From the NCBI RefSeq assembly GCF_018127805.1, contig NZ_CP072334.1, forward strand, positions 1,714,001 through 1,778,000: 64,000 nt of DNA, written 5' to 3'. The notes beneath the pieces were generated by a model. The model saw only the letters and a list, made by a program, of their open reading frames with translations. It made no database searches and was not told the DNA's origin. Positions 53,346 through 61,026 of the stretch are shown in pieces. Within the stretch, counting starts at the first letter, position 1. Each line of letters starts with the position of its first letter. The position numbers and the translations under genes are program-made. This DNA comes from Prevotella sp. oral taxon 475 (GTDB taxonomy: Bacteria; Bacteroidota; Bacteroidia; Bacteroidales; Bacteroidaceae).

Positions 53346-54769
53346 TTTCTTTTTCCTTTCTGAGTGATATAATAATGATAATATTCCTCCGGATTCATGT
53401 CCTTCGGAAAGAGTTCGGCCAACACGAATCGCGCTTCAGCAGGATTCACTTCGCAGGCCGTTTGCAAGTGTTCCAGAAACTCGTCTTCCTTTTCTAACTC
53501 ATGGCAGCACCTGGCCATCTGCGCATGGCCCTCAGGCCAATTCTTATCCACCGAATTGAAAAGAATCGTATACATCTTGTAAGCCAAGGAATAGATGCCC
53601 GTGTCATAAATGGAAGCACAGATACGAGCATATATCGAGGAAGAAAAATTGGCACGCTGTACAGCATCCATAAAGTAGAGCTGTGCCTCTACAATACGCA
53701 TACTCATGAGCATGATGTGCCCTTTGAAAACAATCATCTCGTTCTCGTCTGCCTTTCCCGTGGCGATAATCTTGTCGATATATTCTATAGCCTCTTCAGG
53801 ACGCTCGAGTTTAGACAGCGCAAAAGCCATTTCTTTGTAAATCTCGGGCAGATTCTCCGAGTCGGGAGCTGCTTTTTTCTCTGCCTTTTGCAGTTGCTCG
53901 AGTGCCTCTTCGGCTCTTCCCAAGCAGAGAAGCGTGCTTCCGATGAGAATATCACCCGACTCATCCTGGCTATGCAATTCTTTGAATCGGCGGTAATAAG
54001 TAAGTGCCTCCTCATAATTCCCCAGACTATACATACCGTTGGCCTTATTGAGCACGGCCTCTTCGTCATCGGGATTGATGGCAATTGAAAACTCGCTGCT
54101 CTCTATCGATTCGGGGATTCGGTTGCGCATAAACTGCGAAGAGGCTAGTTGATTCCAATAAGGTGTAGAGAAAGGCTCCTTGTCTACAAGATTTTTATAA
54201 ATCTGTTCTCCCTGTTCGTATTTGCCTTGTCCCACAGCAATACGTCCTTTCAGTTCCTGATAGTCGGTAGACTCATGATCATTTGCCAACGAAAGCCACT
54301 GCTGAGCCACATCCATCATATTGTATTCAGCATAAATATTGGCAACATCCAACACAAAGTCCTCCCGCTCATCCTCGTCCAAGTCTTCGTAAAGATTATG
54401 CAGATAAGCCTCAGCCTCTTCGTCTTTCTCCTCAAAAATCAAGATTTCGGCCATCAGATAAGTATAGTCGGGGTCGTCTTTCTCCTCCACCTGTTCGGCA
54501 TACCATCGTGCCTTTTCGGGATTCTCGCGTTCGAACAACTCTATTCTTGCCATAAAAATAAGCGGAGAAACTGCTCCAGGAAACATCTCCACTCCTATTT
54601 CAGCAGCCTTGATGGCCTCTTCGAGCCTTCCTTTATCATGATAATATTCGGCAATATCTGCCAGGAAGTCGGGTTCGATAAATACGTTGCGTCCTTCTTT
54701 CTGTGCTTCTTCATACAGTTTGAGTTTCTCGAGAAACTCCTCACTGCTGAAATAACCATCATCCATCAT
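53342..54769 (-). CDS. TPR-repeat protein
   Basis: 475 residues from ATG at 54769 (a second ATG follows at 54766); the frame upstream is open but lacks a plausible start. The chain is almost wholly helical tetratricopeptide repeats: HDKGRLEEAIKAAEIGVEMFP, AVGQGKYEQGEQIYKNLVDK, YSLGNYEEALTYYRRFKELH, LGRAEEALEQLQKAEKKA, LSKLERPEEAIEYIDKI. No signal peptide, so probably cytoplasmic. It is the first gene of the TPR-dedA-trmD operon. The partner is unknown. Confidence 0.82.
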   Translation of the reverse strand: MMDDGYFSSEEFLEKLKLYEEAQKEGRNVFIEPDFLADIAEYYHDKGRLEEAIKAAEIGVEMFPGAVSPLIFMARIELFERENPEKARWYAEQVEEKDDPDYTYLMAEILIFEEKDEEAEAYLHNLYEDLDEDEREDFVLDVANIYAEYNMMDVAQQWLSLANDHESTDYQELKGRIAVGQGKYEQGEQIYKNLVDKEPFSTPYWNQLASSQFMRNRIPESIESSEFSIAINPDDEEAVLNKANGMYSLGNYEEALTYYRRFKELHSQDESGDILIGSTLLCLGRAEEALEQLQKAEKKAAPDSENLPEIYKEMAFALSKLERPEEAIEYIDKIIATGKADENEMIVFKGHIMLMSMRIVEAQLYFMDAVQRANFSSSIYARICASIYDTGIYSLAYKMYTILFNSVDKNWPEGHAQMARCCHELEKEDEFLEHLQTACEVNPAEARFVLAELFPKDMNPEEYYHYYITQKGKRK

Positions 54770-54890
54770 CTGAAATCTATCGTTTTTTTCGGCGAATCCT
54801 CCAGCTACGGGGCACACCTTCCCTGTGAGATTGAAACATAGGAGAAAGGCAGACGATGCCCGCCCTCTCATCTATCATTAAGGAGTCTGT

Positions 54891-56606
54891 CTATTTATTT
54901 TGTTTCGCCCACGTATCTTTTAAGCCCACCGTCTTGTTGAACACAGGATGCTCGGGTGTAGAATCGGGGTCGGCCATAAAGTATCCGATGCGTTGGAATT
55001 GTAAATACTCGCCCGGTTTCTTATCGGCTGCAAAATTCTCGACATAACAATTGGTGAGCACCTGCATCGAGTTGTTGTTGAGAAGCTCACGAAAATCGCG
55101 ATCGTCTGCCGACGGATTCTCCACACAAAACAGTCGGTCGTACACACGTACCTGAGCCTGTGTGCAATGATCGGCCGACAACCAATGCAGCGTACCTTTC
55201 ACCTTGCGGTTGGCACCCTCCATTCCACTCTTGCTATTGGGGTCGTATTCCGCCTGAACTTCAACCACATTTCCGTTCGCATCCTTCGTACAACCCGTAC
55301 ATTTCACGATATAAGCGTTTTTCAGACGCACCTCTTGTCCCGGCGTCATGCGGAAAAACTTCTTCGGAGCATCCTCCATAAAATCTTCGCGTTCCATCCA
55401 AAGGTTGCGTGAGAAGGTGATGGTATGAGTTCCATCGGCTTCATTCTCCGGATTATTCACCGACAACATCTCCTCGGTTTTCCCTTCGGGATAATTGGTG
55501 ATGACCAGTTTCACGGGGTTCACCACAGCCGATACGCGGCAGGCTCGTTTATTAAGATCTTCGCGAACAGAGGCTTCGAGTAACGCCATGTCGTTGAGTG
55601 CATCGAATTTGGTATAACCGATGGAGCGAATAAACCCGCGAATACTCTCGGGCGAATAGCCTCGCCGACGCATTCCGCACAAAGTAGGCATGCGAGGGTC
55701 GTCCCATCCGGCCACCAGACCTTCGTCTACAAGTGTGTGCAACTTGCGTTTGCTCATCACAGTGTAAGTAAGATTTAGGCGGTTGAACTCGATCTGCCTT
55801 GGGCGAAAGTCATGAATATTCTCCGTTTCGCCATTCATCTCTTTAAGGAAGTCGACGAATTTATCGTAAAGCGGGCGATGGGGCACAAATTCAAGCGTAC
55901 AGATAGAGTGCGTAACTCCTTCGAAATAATCGCTCTGTCCATGTGCAAAGTCATACATAGGGTAAGCATGCCACATCGTTCCCGTTCTGTGGTGCGGCGT
56001 ATGGATAATGCGATACATAATAGGGTCGCGGAAGTGCATATTGGGATTGGCCATATCGAGTTTGGCTCGCAACACCATGGCCCCTTCGGGTGTCTCCGGT
56101 TGATTCATCTTTTCAAACAGTGCGAGATTCTCTTCCACAGGTCTGTCCCTGTAAGGCGAGGCCGTTCCCGGCACCGTTGGGGTTCCTTTCTGCTCTGCAA
56201 TTTGCTCGCTGGTTTGCTCATCGATGTAAGCATCGCCGCGACGAATCATCCATACCGCAAAATCCCACAGCTTTTGAAAATATTCTGAAGCATAATAGAT
56301 GTTGCCCCATTTAAAGCCCAACCACTGAATATCGTTGAGAATATTTTCCACATATTCATCTTTTTCTTTGCTCGGGTTGGTATCATCGAAACGAAGGTTG
56401 CACACACCCTTGTATTTTTCTGCCGCTCCGAAGTCCATGCAGATAGCTTTTGCGTGCCCAATATGCAGATAGCCATTCGGTTCCGGTGGGAATCGCGTTT
56501 GGATTCGCCCGCCGTTTTTACCTTCAGCCAAGTCTTGTTCAATGATTTGTTCTACAAAACTCAGATTTTTCTTCTCCTCGTTTGTGTTTTCTACTTTTAC
56601 TGTCAT
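54891..56606 (-). CDS. glnS: Glutaminyl-tRNA synthetase
   Basis: 571 residues. FPPEPNGYLHIGHAKAI carries the HIGH motif of class I synthetases and VMSKRKL the KMSKS counterpart; RFDDTNPSKE and FARLN-type FNRLNLTYTV blocks are GlnRS-specific. The C-terminal beta-barrel anticodon-binding region (about 350-560) is complete. It is preceded by a consensus promoter and stands alone. Confidence 0.95.
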   Translation of the reverse strand: MTVKVENTNEEKKNLSFVEQIIEQDLAEGKNGGRIQTRFPPEPNGYLHIGHAKAICMDFGAAEKYKGVCNLRFDDTNPSKEKDEYVENILNDIQWLGFKWGNIYYASEYFQKLWDFAVWMIRRGDAYIDEQTSEQIAEQKGTPTVPGTASPYRDRPVEENLALFEKMNQPETPEGAMVLRAKLDMANPNMHFRDPIMYRIIHTPHHRTGTMWHAYPMYDFAHGQSDYFEGVTHSICTLEFVPHRPLYDKFVDFLKEMNGETENIHDFRPRQIEFNRLNLTYTVMSKRKLHTLVDEGLVAGWDDPRMPTLCGMRRRGYSPESIRGFIRSIGYTKFDALNDMALLEASVREDLNKRACRVSAVVNPVKLVITNYPEGKTEEMLSVNNPENEADGTHTITFSRNLWMEREDFMEDAPKKFFRMTPGQEVRLKNAYIVKCTGCTKDANGNVVEVQAEYDPNSKSGMEGANRKVKGTLHWLSADHCTQAQVRVYDRLFCVENPSADDRDFRELLNNNSMQVLTNCYVENFAADKKPGEYLQFQRIGYFMADPDSTPEHPVFNKTVGLKDTWAKQNK

Positions 56607-56644
56607 ACTATATATAATAATGTACGTACTTATCTATCAAGCTG

Positions 56645-56652
56645 CAAAGATA
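56645..56652 (-). promoter_or_regulatory. -7 box of the glnS promoter
   Basis: Minus-strand TATCTTTG followed by CAG, 38 bases upstream of the glnS start. Confidence 0.65.
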
Positions 56653-56743
56653 CGACAAAGGCATAGAATATCAAAATCCCCACTTCATGAAGTACATTTT
56701 TTAGAGAATACCTGCAAAACATGTTCTTTAACATATAAAAAAG

Positions 56744-56866
56744 TTTGTACGCTTGATTTTGATACCCTAACTTTGCAATCGTTATCCTGAATACAATCTT
56801 TTTGCCTTAAAAGAGCTAATACCTATTGAGATGAAATGCGCTACACTGTGAAGTGTGGCGCATTTA
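56744..56866 (+). ncRNA. Candidate small RNA with its own promoter and hairpin end
   Basis: A full consensus promoter, TTTG (56744-56747), 20 bases, TAACTTTG (56768-56775), faces right although no plus-strand gene follows. About 60 bases further, AAATGCGC-T-ACACT (56834-56847) pairs with AGTGT-G-GCGCATTT (56852-56865). The transcript would be about 80-90 nt. A six-codon ORF (ATG at 56831) ends in the stem. The hairpin could instead end the minus-strand deaminase gene. No known RNA family is recognised. Confidence 0.4.
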
Positions 56867-56885
56867 CCATTTTATAGCTATCGTC

Positions 56886-57353
56886 TCAATAGGCTGTTTT
56901 CTCTTCGTTTTGCTCCCACATATCGAAAGCTTTGCGTGCCTCTTCAGGCAAAAGCTGCAACATCCGCCTTTGCCTTTGAGCAGGTTGGAGCGGCATTTCG
57001 CGATAGATCAAATCGTCGTCAAAACCTATTCTTGCTGCATCTTTGCGGTTATTAGCATAGTAGATGGTGTCGAGATGTGCCCAATAAATGGCCCCAAGAC
57101 ACATCGGACAGGGTTCGCACGAGGTGTAAATATCACAGCCCGAGAGATCGAACGTACCCAACTCTCGGGCTGCTTGCCGGATCGCATTCACCTCGGCATG
57201 TGCCGTTGGGTCGTGGTCAATGGTCACGCTATTGGATGCTTCGGCTATGATTTCTCCGTTTTTAGCAACCACAGCCCCAAAAGGACCGCCACCTTTCAGC
57301 ACACTTGCCTCACTCAGGGCGATGGCTCTGCGCATCAGTTCTTCGTTGTTCAT
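56886..57353 (-). CDS. Guanine deaminase (nucleoside deaminase family)
   Basis: 155 residues. Zinc-dependent cytidine-deaminase fold: PTAHAEVNAIRQA (HAE) and TSCEPCPMCLGAIYWA (PCxxC). The close match of GGPFGAVVAKNGEII and GFDDDLIYREM to small bacterial guanine deaminases favours GuaD over TadA. It would turn guanine into xanthine. It is the last gene of the clpS-clpA-aat operon and overlaps aat by four bases. Confidence 0.85.
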   Translation of the reverse strand: MNNEELMRRAIALSEASVLKGGGPFGAVVAKNGEIIAEASNSVTIDHDPTAHAEVNAIRQAARELGTFDLSGCDIYTSCEPCPMCLGAIYWAHLDTIYYANNRKDAARIGFDDDLIYREMPLQPAQRQRRMLQLLPEEARKAFDMWEQNEEKTAY

Positions 57354-58000
57354 TCGTCTTTTTGTTGTATGATTTTCAGATAGTCGTCGTAAGCAATGTA
57401 TCGCCCGCCCATGGTTCGCAGGTGTGGCGTTTCAAACTGGCAGTCGATAAGGGTACCTCCGTTGTCGCGAAAGAAGTGTGCCAGATGGATAAGAGCCAAC
57501 TTACTGGCACTCGGCACGAGCGAAAACATGCTCTCGCCGAAAAAGCATCGTCCGATGGTCACCCCATAAAGGCCGCCTACGAGTCTATCTTCCCGCCACA
57601 CTTCTACGCTGGCAGCAAAGCCCTGTTCATACATTTTGCAATAGGCTTTCACCATATCCACGCCCAGCCAAGCCCCTTCTTCTTTGATGCGCAGCCGACT
57701 ACAGTGTTTAATGACCCCGTCGAAGTCTTCGTTAAAGCTGATGCGATAGGTGCCTTTGTTTATCAACGCGCGCATCGAATGCGACACATGAATCTCTTTC
57801 GGGAAAATAACAAATCGCTGCATGGGGCAATACCAATGTATTTCTCCGCTATAACGAAAAGAATACCACGGAAAGATGCCCCAGCTATAGCCCAACAACA
57901 ATCGGTCGACAGAGAGATCTCCGCCAACGGCCAGCAGTCCGTCGGGTTCTCCTAAGTGAGGATCGGGGAATGCGAGATCGGAAGAAAGAGAGAAAACCAT
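57350..58000 (-). CDS. aat: Leucyl/phenylalanyl-tRNA--protein transferase
   Basis: 216 residues. FPDPHLGEPDGLLAVGGDLS, LLLGYSWGIFPW and GGLYGVTIGRCFFGESMFS are the Aat signatures. The enzyme adds Leu or Phe to proteins whose N-terminal residue is Arg or Lys, marking them for ClpS and ClpAP. The gene begins nine bases after clpA, so the tagging enzyme, adaptor and unfoldase share one operon. Confidence 0.93.
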   Translation of the reverse strand: MVFSLSSDLAFPDPHLGEPDGLLAVGGDLSVDRLLLGYSWGIFPWYSFRYSGEIHWYCPMQRFVIFPKEIHVSHSMRALINKGTYRISFNEDFDGVIKHCSRLRIKEEGAWLGVDMVKAYCKMYEQGFAASVEVWREDRLVGGLYGVTIGRCFFGESMFSLVPSASKLALIHLAHFFRDNGGTLIDCQFETPHLRTMGGRYIAYDDYLKIIQQKDE

Positions 58001-58009
58001 GAGGAACGA

Positions 58010-60310
58010 TTAAAGCCTCTCTCTGCCATTCTGTGGAGAAACGTCTGTAGAAAGACGGGGAAGCACCTCCAACACCAACTCCGAAGAGTTGGCATCGCCC
58101 TCTTCATCAGGACTGTTCGGAGCCTTGCTCACCTCTGCCCGTCCGCCATTCTTAAGTTTCCCGAACAACATTTCGCGTGTAAGCAGAGGTTTGAGTTGAG
58201 AAGCGATGACGCGATCCATCTCTCGTGCGCCGCTCTGCGCCGTAAAACCAAGGGAGAGCAAATGCTTTTCTGCCTCTGCGGTAAGAGTGAGCTGCACCTG
58301 TCTTGCCGCCAATTGGGCATGCAGGGCAGCGAGTTTCTTCTGTAGGATGAGTTGTGCCATGGCCCTACTCATATCGTGGAACACCACCATGGCCGAAAGA
58401 CGATTGATGAATTCGGGCTTGAATGTCTTCTTGACCTGTGCCAACATCGCCTCGCCGCGCGAGATATTGCCATTGAAACCCACGCTGGCCTGTGCGGCAT
58501 ATTGTGCCCCGGCATTGCTCGTGAGGATGAGAACCACATTGCGGAAGTCGGCTTTCCGTCCCTTATTATCGGTCAACCGAGCATAATCCATCACCTGAAG
58601 CAGAATGTTATAGATGTCGGTATGCGCCTTTTCGATCTCGTCTAAGAGCAGAATACAATTGGGACTCTTGCGTATGGCATCGGTCAACAACCCGCCATCT
58701 TCATATCCCACATAGCCCGCAGGTGCTCCGATGAGTTTTGCCACGGCATGTTTCTCGGTGTATTCGCTCATGTCGAAGCGCACCAATTCGATGCCCAGTT
58801 CTTGCGCCAGCACGCGTGCCACCTCAGTTTTGCCCACCCCTGTGGGTCCGACAAACAAGAGCGAGGCCAGCGGTTTGTTCTCTTCCGTGAGTCCCGCTTT
58901 TGCCATCTGCACAGCTCTCACCACCTGTTGCACCGCTTCGTCCTGTCCAAACACCTTTTCCTTGATACGACTTTGCAGTGTGGCCAAGGCCTCGTTGCCC
59001 TCTTCTTTCATGGCTGCGGCCTGCACTTTGCATACTTTGGCCAGCACGTCGGCCACGAGTTGTTTATCCACCTCCTGCTCATGACCTTCCAAGGGATGCA
59101 GTTCGCGGAAAGCACCAGCCTCATCTATCAGGTCGATAGCTTTGTCGGGCAGGAACCGATCATTGATAAACTTCGCACTGGCACGCACAGCATAGTCGAT
59201 GGCCTCAGGCGTATAGCGCACATGGTGAAACGATTCATACTTCTTTTGCAACCCCTTTAAGATACCGATAGCCTCTTCCACGCTGGGTTCGCCGATGTCT
59301 ATCTGTTGAAACCGCCTCACCACACCCGCGCTTTTGGCAAAATAGCGATTGTATTCGGCATAGGTAGTCGACCCGATGAAGCGCACATCGCCTCGTTCGA
59401 GATAGGGCTTGAGCATATTCGAGACGTCCATCGAGCTTTCGCCCGTTCGTCCTGCGCCCACCAAATTATGTATTTCGTCGATGTAGATAATTGCCTTTCC
59501 CTCTCCTTGCACGCCCTCCATCACCTGTTTGATGCGCCCTTCGAGTTCGCCTCGATATTGAGTTCCGGCTATCATCGCCCCCATATCCATCTCATAGATG
59601 CGGCATCCCACCAGGCGGACCGGCACCTCTCCGCAGGCAATACGTGCCGCTAAGCCATACACCAACGACGTTTTTCCAACGCCGGGTTCACCCACATGCA
59701 GCGGATTGTTTTTCTCCTTGCGGCACAACACCTGAATGGTGCGCTCCAGTTCGGTCTCCCTTCCGATCAGCGGATTGTGGTTTTTCCAGGTCTCGCTCAC
59801 GCAGGTCACCAGGTCTCTCCAGTCTTCCTGCTGCTCGTCGTCGTCGAAAATGCTGGTGAGCGTACTCTTATATTTATAGACATCGGACAGTTTGACGAGA
59901 AAGTGCACCGTTTTTTCGCCCAACTGCCGCCTCAAAAAGTAAGCCGCATCCAATTTTTCTTGCTTAGCGAGAATGCCGGTGATGTGACCCACTTGCAAAC
60001 GGTCTGAACCCAAATCTTTAGCGCATTTCTCCGCCTCGGTCACGATGTCGTGGAACATTTTCGAGGGTTGCGGATCGTAAGGCACATCGTCCGGCACCCG
60101 TTCCATGCTCTTTACAGCCCCGAAAACCTGTTGGCGCAACACGTCAGCATCACCGCCTAACTTGGCAAAAGTTTGGCAAAAGTTGTTCTGATCGGTCAAC
60201 GCCAGCAACAGATGCTCGGGCGTAACGAACTCGTTTCGATAGTGCAGGCAATAGCCAAGTGCAGCATCAAAAGCCTTATTGGTTTCTGCCGAATTGTAAT
60301 CTTGTGTCAT
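58010..60310 (-). CDS. clpA: ATP-dependent Clp protease ATP-binding subunit ClpA
   Basis: 766 residues from ATG at 60310. An N-terminal Clp domain (about 1-150), AAA module 1 (Walker A GEPGVGKTSLVYG) and AAA module 2 (Walker A GPTGVGKTEVARVLA, Walker B LLLDEIEKAH) are in order; no long middle domain separates them, so it is ClpA rather than ClpB/C. ASVGFNGN lies where ClpA has its ClpP-binding IGL loop. It unfolds substrates for ClpP. Five bases after clpS. Confidence 0.93.
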   Translation of the reverse strand: MTQDYNSAETNKAFDAALGYCLHYRNEFVTPEHLLLALTDQNNFCQTFAKLGGDADVLRQQVFGAVKSMERVPDDVPYDPQPSKMFHDIVTEAEKCAKDLGSDRLQVGHITGILAKQEKLDAAYFLRRQLGEKTVHFLVKLSDVYKYKSTLTSIFDDDEQQEDWRDLVTCVSETWKNHNPLIGRETELERTIQVLCRKEKNNPLHVGEPGVGKTSLVYGLAARIACGEVPVRLVGCRIYEMDMGAMIAGTQYRGELEGRIKQVMEGVQGEGKAIIYIDEIHNLVGAGRTGESSMDVSNMLKPYLERGDVRFIGSTTYAEYNRYFAKSAGVVRRFQQIDIGEPSVEEAIGILKGLQKKYESFHHVRYTPEAIDYAVRASAKFINDRFLPDKAIDLIDEAGAFRELHPLEGHEQEVDKQLVADVLAKVCKVQAAAMKEEGNEALATLQSRIKEKVFGQDEAVQQVVRAVQMAKAGLTEENKPLASLLFVGPTGVGKTEVARVLAQELGIELVRFDMSEYTEKHAVAKLIGAPAGYVGYEDGGLLTDAIRKSPNCILLLDEIEKAHTDIYNILLQVMDYARLTDNKGRKADFRNVVLILTSNAGAQYAAQASVGFNGNISRGEAMLAQVKKTFKPEFINRLSAMVVFHDMSRAMAQLILQKKLAALHAQLAARQVQLTLTAEAEKHLLSLGFTAQSGAREMDRVIASQLKPLLTREMLFGKLKNGGRAEVSKAPNSPDEEGDANSSELVLEVLPRLSTDVSPQNGRERL

Positions 60311-60315
60311 TTTTG

Positions 60316-60618
60316 TTATCCCGGTTGGCAAGTCAGCCGTAGCGGAAAGCCCTCTTCTCTTGCCATGGCCGTGGCTTTTTCTACCTTAGACACAGCTATA
60401 TCATAGCTATAGATGCCCACCACGGCTTTATTATGTTCGTGAACGGCGAGCATCAGTTCTTCTGCCTCGTCGGGCGATTTGAAGAAAACGTTTCTCAGCA
60501 ACATCACAACGAAATCCATTGTGGTCACATCGTCGTTGTGTATCCATACTTTGTATCGCCGCGGCTCGCGCAGGTCGGTACGCTCTCTTTCTCTGATTGC
60601 AGACTGTTGCTTTGCCAT
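60316..60618 (-). CDS. clpS: ATP-dependent Clp protease adaptor ClpS
   Basis: 100 residues from ATG at 60618, which follows a consensus -7 box. YKVWIHNDDVTTMDFVVMLL and AEELMLAVHEHNKAVVGIYSYDIA are the conserved ClpS blocks, with the substrate-binding DD and H residues. It binds N-degrons (Leu, Phe, Trp, Tyr) and hands them to ClpA. First gene of the N-degron operon. Confidence 0.93.
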   Translation of the reverse strand: MAKQQSAIRERERTDLREPRRYKVWIHNDDVTTMDFVVMLLRNVFFKSPDEAEELMLAVHEHNKAVVGIYSYDIAVSKVEKATAMAREEGFPLRLTCQPG

Positions 60619-60625
60619 ATTGCTG

Positions 60626-60633
60626 CAAATATA
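60626..60633 (-). promoter_or_regulatory. -7 box of the clpS-clpA-aat operon
   Basis: Minus-strand TATATTTG followed by CAG, eight bases upstream of the clpS ATG; the longer frame for clpS would begin before it and is therefore rejected. Confidence 0.65.
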
Positions 60634-60821
60634 AGGTAAATGCGAGAGATAACAAAAATAAAATGGGTAATTTTGCATAATATAAATAATCTCGATGGAC
60701 GGACGGTCGGAAACTATTCTCTATGTCTGATAAACAAGTAGAATCAGGAAGTAGACGACGAAATTCGGTCTTCGATTTCCACCACCGAGGGGAGTAAGGA
60801 GTCGGCAGAAAAGAGTGTGGG

Positions 60822-60909
60822 TTGTAAAAGCTAAGAAAACGCCATGCGAAAGCTTAGCTTTTGCAAGCTGAAAGCTAAGAAAATAAAGAGTAAAAGCTAA
60901 GCTTTTGCA
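60822..60909. repeat. 88-bp intergenic element, four 22-bp units (copy F)
   Basis: Units at 60822, 60844, 60866 and 60888. Units 2 and 4 end in the palindromic TTAGCTTTTGCAAG and CTAAGCTTTTGCAAG, units 1 and 3 in AAAACGCC and AAAATAAAG. It lies between the divergent clpS and nuclease-helicase genes. Nothing else is seen in the 60634-61026 gap. Confidence 0.9.
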
Positions 60910-61026
60910 AGCCCCTCTCGAAATGTCCCTGTACAAAAGGCTTCCCGAAGAGACCATCAAACAGAGGAGAACTTTCTCCCAATAGGGTGCAAAGGCCGGC
61001 TCCCGACCATTCATATACAGAAAGAA

